Shown here: one piece after another, positions 38,541-40,649 of the stretch
How positions within the stretch are numbered: position 1 is the first letter of the stretch
Layout of the letters: each line of letters begins with the position of its first letter
Assembly: GCA_016201685.1 (NCBI GenBank)
Contig: JACQCJ010000008.1
Span: 1 to 40,649 of the forward strand
Direction of reading: 5' to 3'
DNA from: Candidatus Peregrinibacteria bacterium
GTDB lineage: Bacteria; Patescibacteriota; Gracilibacteria; Peribacterales; Peribacteraceae
Length of the DNA: 40,649 bases
Notes under the pieces: model-generated
Seen by the model: the letters and a program-made list of their open reading frames with translations, nothing else
What the model was told of the DNA's origin: nothing
The model's database searches: none
Position numbers and translations under genes: made by a program

Positions 38541-38640
38541 GATGGTGAGATGGTTGGATGGTTCGCAAGCGATTCTGAAGAATTCATGACAGGGTCTGGT
38601 CTTGCCTGGCAACCATCTAGCCATCGAACCATGTAACCAT
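38541..38640. repeat. Inverted repeat upstream of recA
   Basis: Left arm GATGGTTGGATGGTTCGC (within 38541-38566) and right arm AACCATCTAGCC, CGAACCATGTAACCAT (38611-38640) pair around a ~45-nt centre. It fills the space between the lipoprotein gene and the recA promoter. Confidence 0.55.
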
Positions 38641-38686
38641 TTATTTCTACTTCCTACCAATTCCATGAATTTTCAAGTCCTTTCTT

Positions 38687-38715
38687 TTGACAGGTGAAAG
38701 CCGCAGCGGAATACT
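38687..38715 (+). promoter_or_regulatory. recA promoter
   Basis: Perfect TTGACA (38687-38692), 17 nt, AATACT (38710-38715). Start near 38722, leader of ~40 nt, pyrimidine-rich and without a Shine-Dalgarno sequence. No LexA-type palindrome overlaps it. In-frame TTG 38687 and GTG 38717 lie inside or at the promoter and are not starts. Confidence 0.7.
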
Positions 38716-38761
38716 GGTGAACGTTCGTACACCTTCTCTCCTTCCCTTCCTCCCGAGTACT

Positions 38762-39853
38762 ATGGCCAAGACTTCCTCCTCCACCACCGTTATGTCCTCT
38801 CCTTCTCCGAAGACAAAAGCTGATTCTTCCATATCGTCGAGTGGCGATGCCAAGATCGATGCGATCAAGAGTGCTCTTGCACAGATTAAGAAGCGCTACG
38901 GCGACGGCGCCATCATGCAGATGGGCGATGTGCCTGTCGCGCAGATCGAGCGCTTTTCCTCCGGATCGCTTACCCTGGATATCGCTCTTGGTGGCGGCAT
39001 GCCTAAGGGTCGCATCGTCGAGATCTTCGGGCCGGAATCCTCGGGAAAGACCACGCTCGCCCTGCACTCGATCGCCCAAGTGCAGAAGAAGGGGGGACGG
39101 GCCGCATTCATCGATGCCGAGCATGCTCTCGACGTGAATTACGCCAAGAAGATCGGCGTCGACATCGATCAACTCCTCGTCTCGCAGCCCGATTGCGGCG
39201 AGCAGGCGCTCGAAATCGCCGAGACGCTCGTGCGTTCGGGTGCCATCGATATCGTCGTGATCGATTCCGTCGCGGCTCTTACGCCGCAGGCGGAAATCGA
39301 CGGCATGATGGGCGATTCGCACATGGGCCTCCAGGCGCGCCTGATGAGTCAGGCACTGCGGAAGCTCACTTCCATCGTGAGCAAGACGAACTGTTCGATC
39401 ATTTTCATCAATCAAATCCGCATGAAGATCGGCATCATGTTCGGGAATCCCGAGACGACCACCGGCGGCAACGCCCTCAAGTTCTACGCGTCGCTGCGTC
39501 TCGACGTCCGCCGCATCGATAAAGTCGTGGAGAAGACGGGGAAAGGACAGGAGAACGACGGCCAGGAGATCATCGGCAACCGGACGCGCGTGAAGGTGGT
39601 GAAGAACAAAGTCGCACCGCCGTTTCGCCAGGCGGAATTCGATATTCTCTACGCCACCGGCATCAGCAAGACGGGCGAGATCATCGATCTCGGCGTGAAG
39701 TACGCCATTCTCGAGAAATCCGGCGCGTTCTTCCGTTACGGCGAAGAGACGCTCGGGCAGGGCCGCGAGCAGGCCAGAATCTTCCTCCTCCAGAATCCGA
39801 AAATCGCCGAGAAGATCGAGAAGGAGATTCGGGACGTGGCGATGGTTGTGTGA
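38762..39853 (+). CDS. recA: Recombinase RecA
   Basis: 363 residues. It forms filaments on single-stranded DNA and catalyses strand exchange. Walker A is GPESSGKT (90-97), Walker B is IVVIDSV near 165, with MQMGD, LDIALGGGMPKGRIVEI, EHALDVNYAKKIGVD, SQPDCGEQALEI, and the L2-region motif CSIIFINQIRMKIGIMFGNPETTTGG. The C-terminal part ends in GREQARIFLLQNPKIAEKIEKEI. The N-terminal 30 residues are Ser/Thr-rich and longer than usual. The start is the ATG at 38762, set by the promoter. Fully intact. Confidence 0.98.
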   Translation: MAKTSSSTTVMSSPSPKTKADSSISSSGDAKIDAIKSALAQIKKRYGDGAIMQMGDVPVAQIERFSSGSLTLDIALGGGMPKGRIVEIFGPESSGKTTLALHSIAQVQKKGGRAAFIDAEHALDVNYAKKIGVDIDQLLVSQPDCGEQALEIAETLVRSGAIDIVVIDSVAALTPQAEIDGMMGDSHMGLQARLMSQALRKLTSIVSKTNCSIIFINQIRMKIGIMFGNPETTTGGNALKFYASLRLDVRRIDKVVEKTGKGQENDGQEIIGNRTRVKVVKNKVAPPFRQAEFDILYATGISKTGEIIDLGVKYAILEKSGAFFRYGEETLGQGREQARIFLLQNPKIAEKIEKEIRDVAMVV

Positions 39854-39892
39854 GTGAAAGATCTACTGTGCACTGTTTATGAACCACATGTC

Positions 39893-39966
39893 CCCTTCGA
39901 TACGCGCCGCGATGTCATCCTCGTAGCGAGGCAGTGCCGAGCGTACCGAAGGGGACGAGGGTGACA
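39893..39966. repeat. Dispersed inverted repeat downstream of recA
   Basis: GTCCCCTTCGATACGC and GCGTACCGAAGGGGAC arms enclose GATGTCATCCTCGTAGCGAGG and related words. It is kin to the GCTCAGGATGAC-type repeat near glmS: both contain AGGATGAC on one strand. Confidence 0.5.
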
Positions 39967-40030
39967 TGCTTGGGGGAAGTTCTTGTTTCTTGATCTATGG
40001 AAGGACATCATTCTGTCGATTCCTTCATTC

Positions 40031-40414
40031 ATGCAAAAAGAGGTCCTCTACGACGGCTACGGCTGGAAACTGATGATCGACGAATCGGCGTTGCCGGATG
40101 GGCGCGTCAAGCGAGCGGTCGTTGTGCATCGGTGCGATTCCGTCCACATTCTGGCATTTCCCACTCCCTCGAGGGTTCTCCTCGTTCGCGAGTTTCGCCC
40201 GCGCTACGGCACGTACCTCTGGATGCTCCCGAGCGGGCGAGCAGACAAAGAGGACGATCATGAGGAGGCGGCTCAGCGTGAACTGCAGGAGGAGACGGGT
40301 TTTCGAGCAGAGCGGTTGACGTACTACTGCTCAACACGTCATTCCGAAACGTTTGATTGCGCGAATCATATTACTCCAAACACTAAACATCCGACACCCG
40401 CTCATGCTGCATAG
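40031..40414 (+). CDS. NUDIX hydrolase (ADP-ribose pyrophosphatase type), C-terminus truncated
   Basis: 127 residues. The first ~100 form most of a NUDIX fold: strands VKRAVVVHRCDSVHILAFP and VLLVREFRPRYGTYLWMLPSG, then the NUDIX box from G72 region, GRADKEDDHEEAAQ then RELQEETGF, with the REx2EExG core intact and the upstream Glu replaced by Asp. After ERLTYYCSTRHSETFD the protein turns into unrelated sequence (CANHITPNTKHPTPAHAA) that reads into the IS630 remnant, so the last ~50 residues of the normal fold are lost. It is probably inactive or unstable. The start ATG at 40031 follows a TTG at 39983 in the same frame; neither has clear signals. Confidence 0.7.
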   Translation: MQKEVLYDGYGWKLMIDESALPDGRVKRAVVVHRCDSVHILAFPTPSRVLLVREFRPRYGTYLWMLPSGRADKEDDHEEAAQRELQEETGFRAERLTYYCSTRHSETFDCANHITPNTKHPTPAHAA

Positions 40415-40649
40415 CTGACAGAAGCCTTTTTGAAGTAGTCGATGACTGAACCTGCATCACGCTGTTTTCGCATCATGAAGGATCGAATGGCGTGTTTCAT
40501 CTCCATGAGCGGTGAACGGGGTGGCGGTCAAGAATGACGAATGGTTTTCTCTTGCGGTGTTTGACCAAGCGTTTGAGAAAATCGATGCAGAGCGGCGCAG
40601 TGAACGTGCGATCGTAGAGCATGAATCGCAGCTCCCCCTTGTTCGTGAG
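40402..40649 (-). mobile_element. IS630-family transposase remnant (runs off the window)
   Basis: On the minus strand one frame reads ELRFMLYDRTFTAPLCIDFL then KRKPFVILDRHPVHRS and stops at 40499-40497. This matches the DDE_3 domain of IS630 transposases up to the second catalytic Asp (ILDRHPVH). A different frame continues with MKHAIRSFMMRKQRDAGSVI and ends SYAA at 40402, matching the IS630 C-terminus. The segment that should lie between, with the PYSPELNPVE catalytic Glu, is missing. The transposase is therefore dead by an internal deletion and frame change. Its insertion appears to have truncated the NUDIX gene. Confidence 0.8.

Noticed and set aside
38687..38761. Upstream starts for recA (TTG 38687, GTG 38717)
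   Set aside because: They coincide with the -35 box and lie 1 nt after the -10 box of the recA promoter, so they are not transcribed or are too close to the start point.
1..40649. UGA recoded as glycine, as in some Patescibacteria
   Set aside because: Genes end normally at UGA (for example glmS, tyrS, the four signalling genes through ATGA overlaps) and conserved proteins contain no in-frame UGA.
1..40649. CRISPR array, tRNA, rRNA or prophage
   Set aside because: No regularly spaced direct repeats, no cloverleaf, no rRNA signature and no phage structural genes were seen.

Overview
The window looks like a chromosomal segment of an uncultivated bacterium of the Candidate Phyla Radiation (Patescibacteria), most likely from the Peregrinibacteria/Peribacteria side. 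That placement is inferred from gene content: housekeeping genes interspersed with very large proteins of no recognisable family, a sigma-region-4/HARE-HTH fusion, an AAA/DUF4143 ATPase, moderately high GC, and intergenic spaces filled with many kinds of short inverted repeats. UGA is an ordinary stop here: several genes join by ATGA overlaps. Shine-Dalgarno sequences are essentially absent.

Layout. 1-1.1 kb: 3' end of murD (+) converging on grpE (-). 1.25-7.9 kb: a three-gene operon (-) of an SF2 helicase and two paralogous ~715-residue proteins built from Xre-like helix-turn-helix units. 8-11.3 kb: a PRMT-like methyltransferase (+), tyrS (-), a candidate structured RNA (-) and an RluD-type pseudouridine synthase (+). 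11.3-13.8 kb: a frameshifted nitroreductase, a YefM/YoeB toxin-antitoxin pair, a hypothetical gene, and a gene broken at a run of nine C. 13.8-21.7 kb: FecR/Ig-like membrane protein and GspE/PilB ATPase (-), class B PBP (+), glmS (-). 21.9-28.5 kb: a three-gene operon ending in an 1804-residue protein. 28.5-32 kb: rpsT, ruvX, the sigma4/HARE-HTH regulator, the DUF4143 ATPase. 32-36.8 kb: a four-gene signalling operon (multi-PAS kinase, receiver, receiver-kinase, receiver). 36.8-40.6 kb: a possible small RNA, a NYN nuclease flanked by direct repeats, a lipoprotein, recA, a truncated NUDIX hydrolase and an IS630-family remnant.

Cross-cutting patterns. (1) At least eight genes have a good -10 box 5-9 nt before the start codon, so their mRNAs would be leaderless or nearly so. 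(2) The dispersed two-hairpin GC-rich repeat found between genes has also inserted in frame inside murD and glmS. (3) The last codons of tyrS and of glmS occur a second time just downstream, differing mainly at synonymous sites. The tyrS copies bracket the methyltransferase gene, and the NYN gene sits between 20-bp direct repeats, which suggests small cassettes gained by recombination at repeats. (4) The strongest candidates for undescribed systems are the helicase plus twin HTH-array operon and the giant-protein operon.

All functional calls come from reading motifs; no database search was run.
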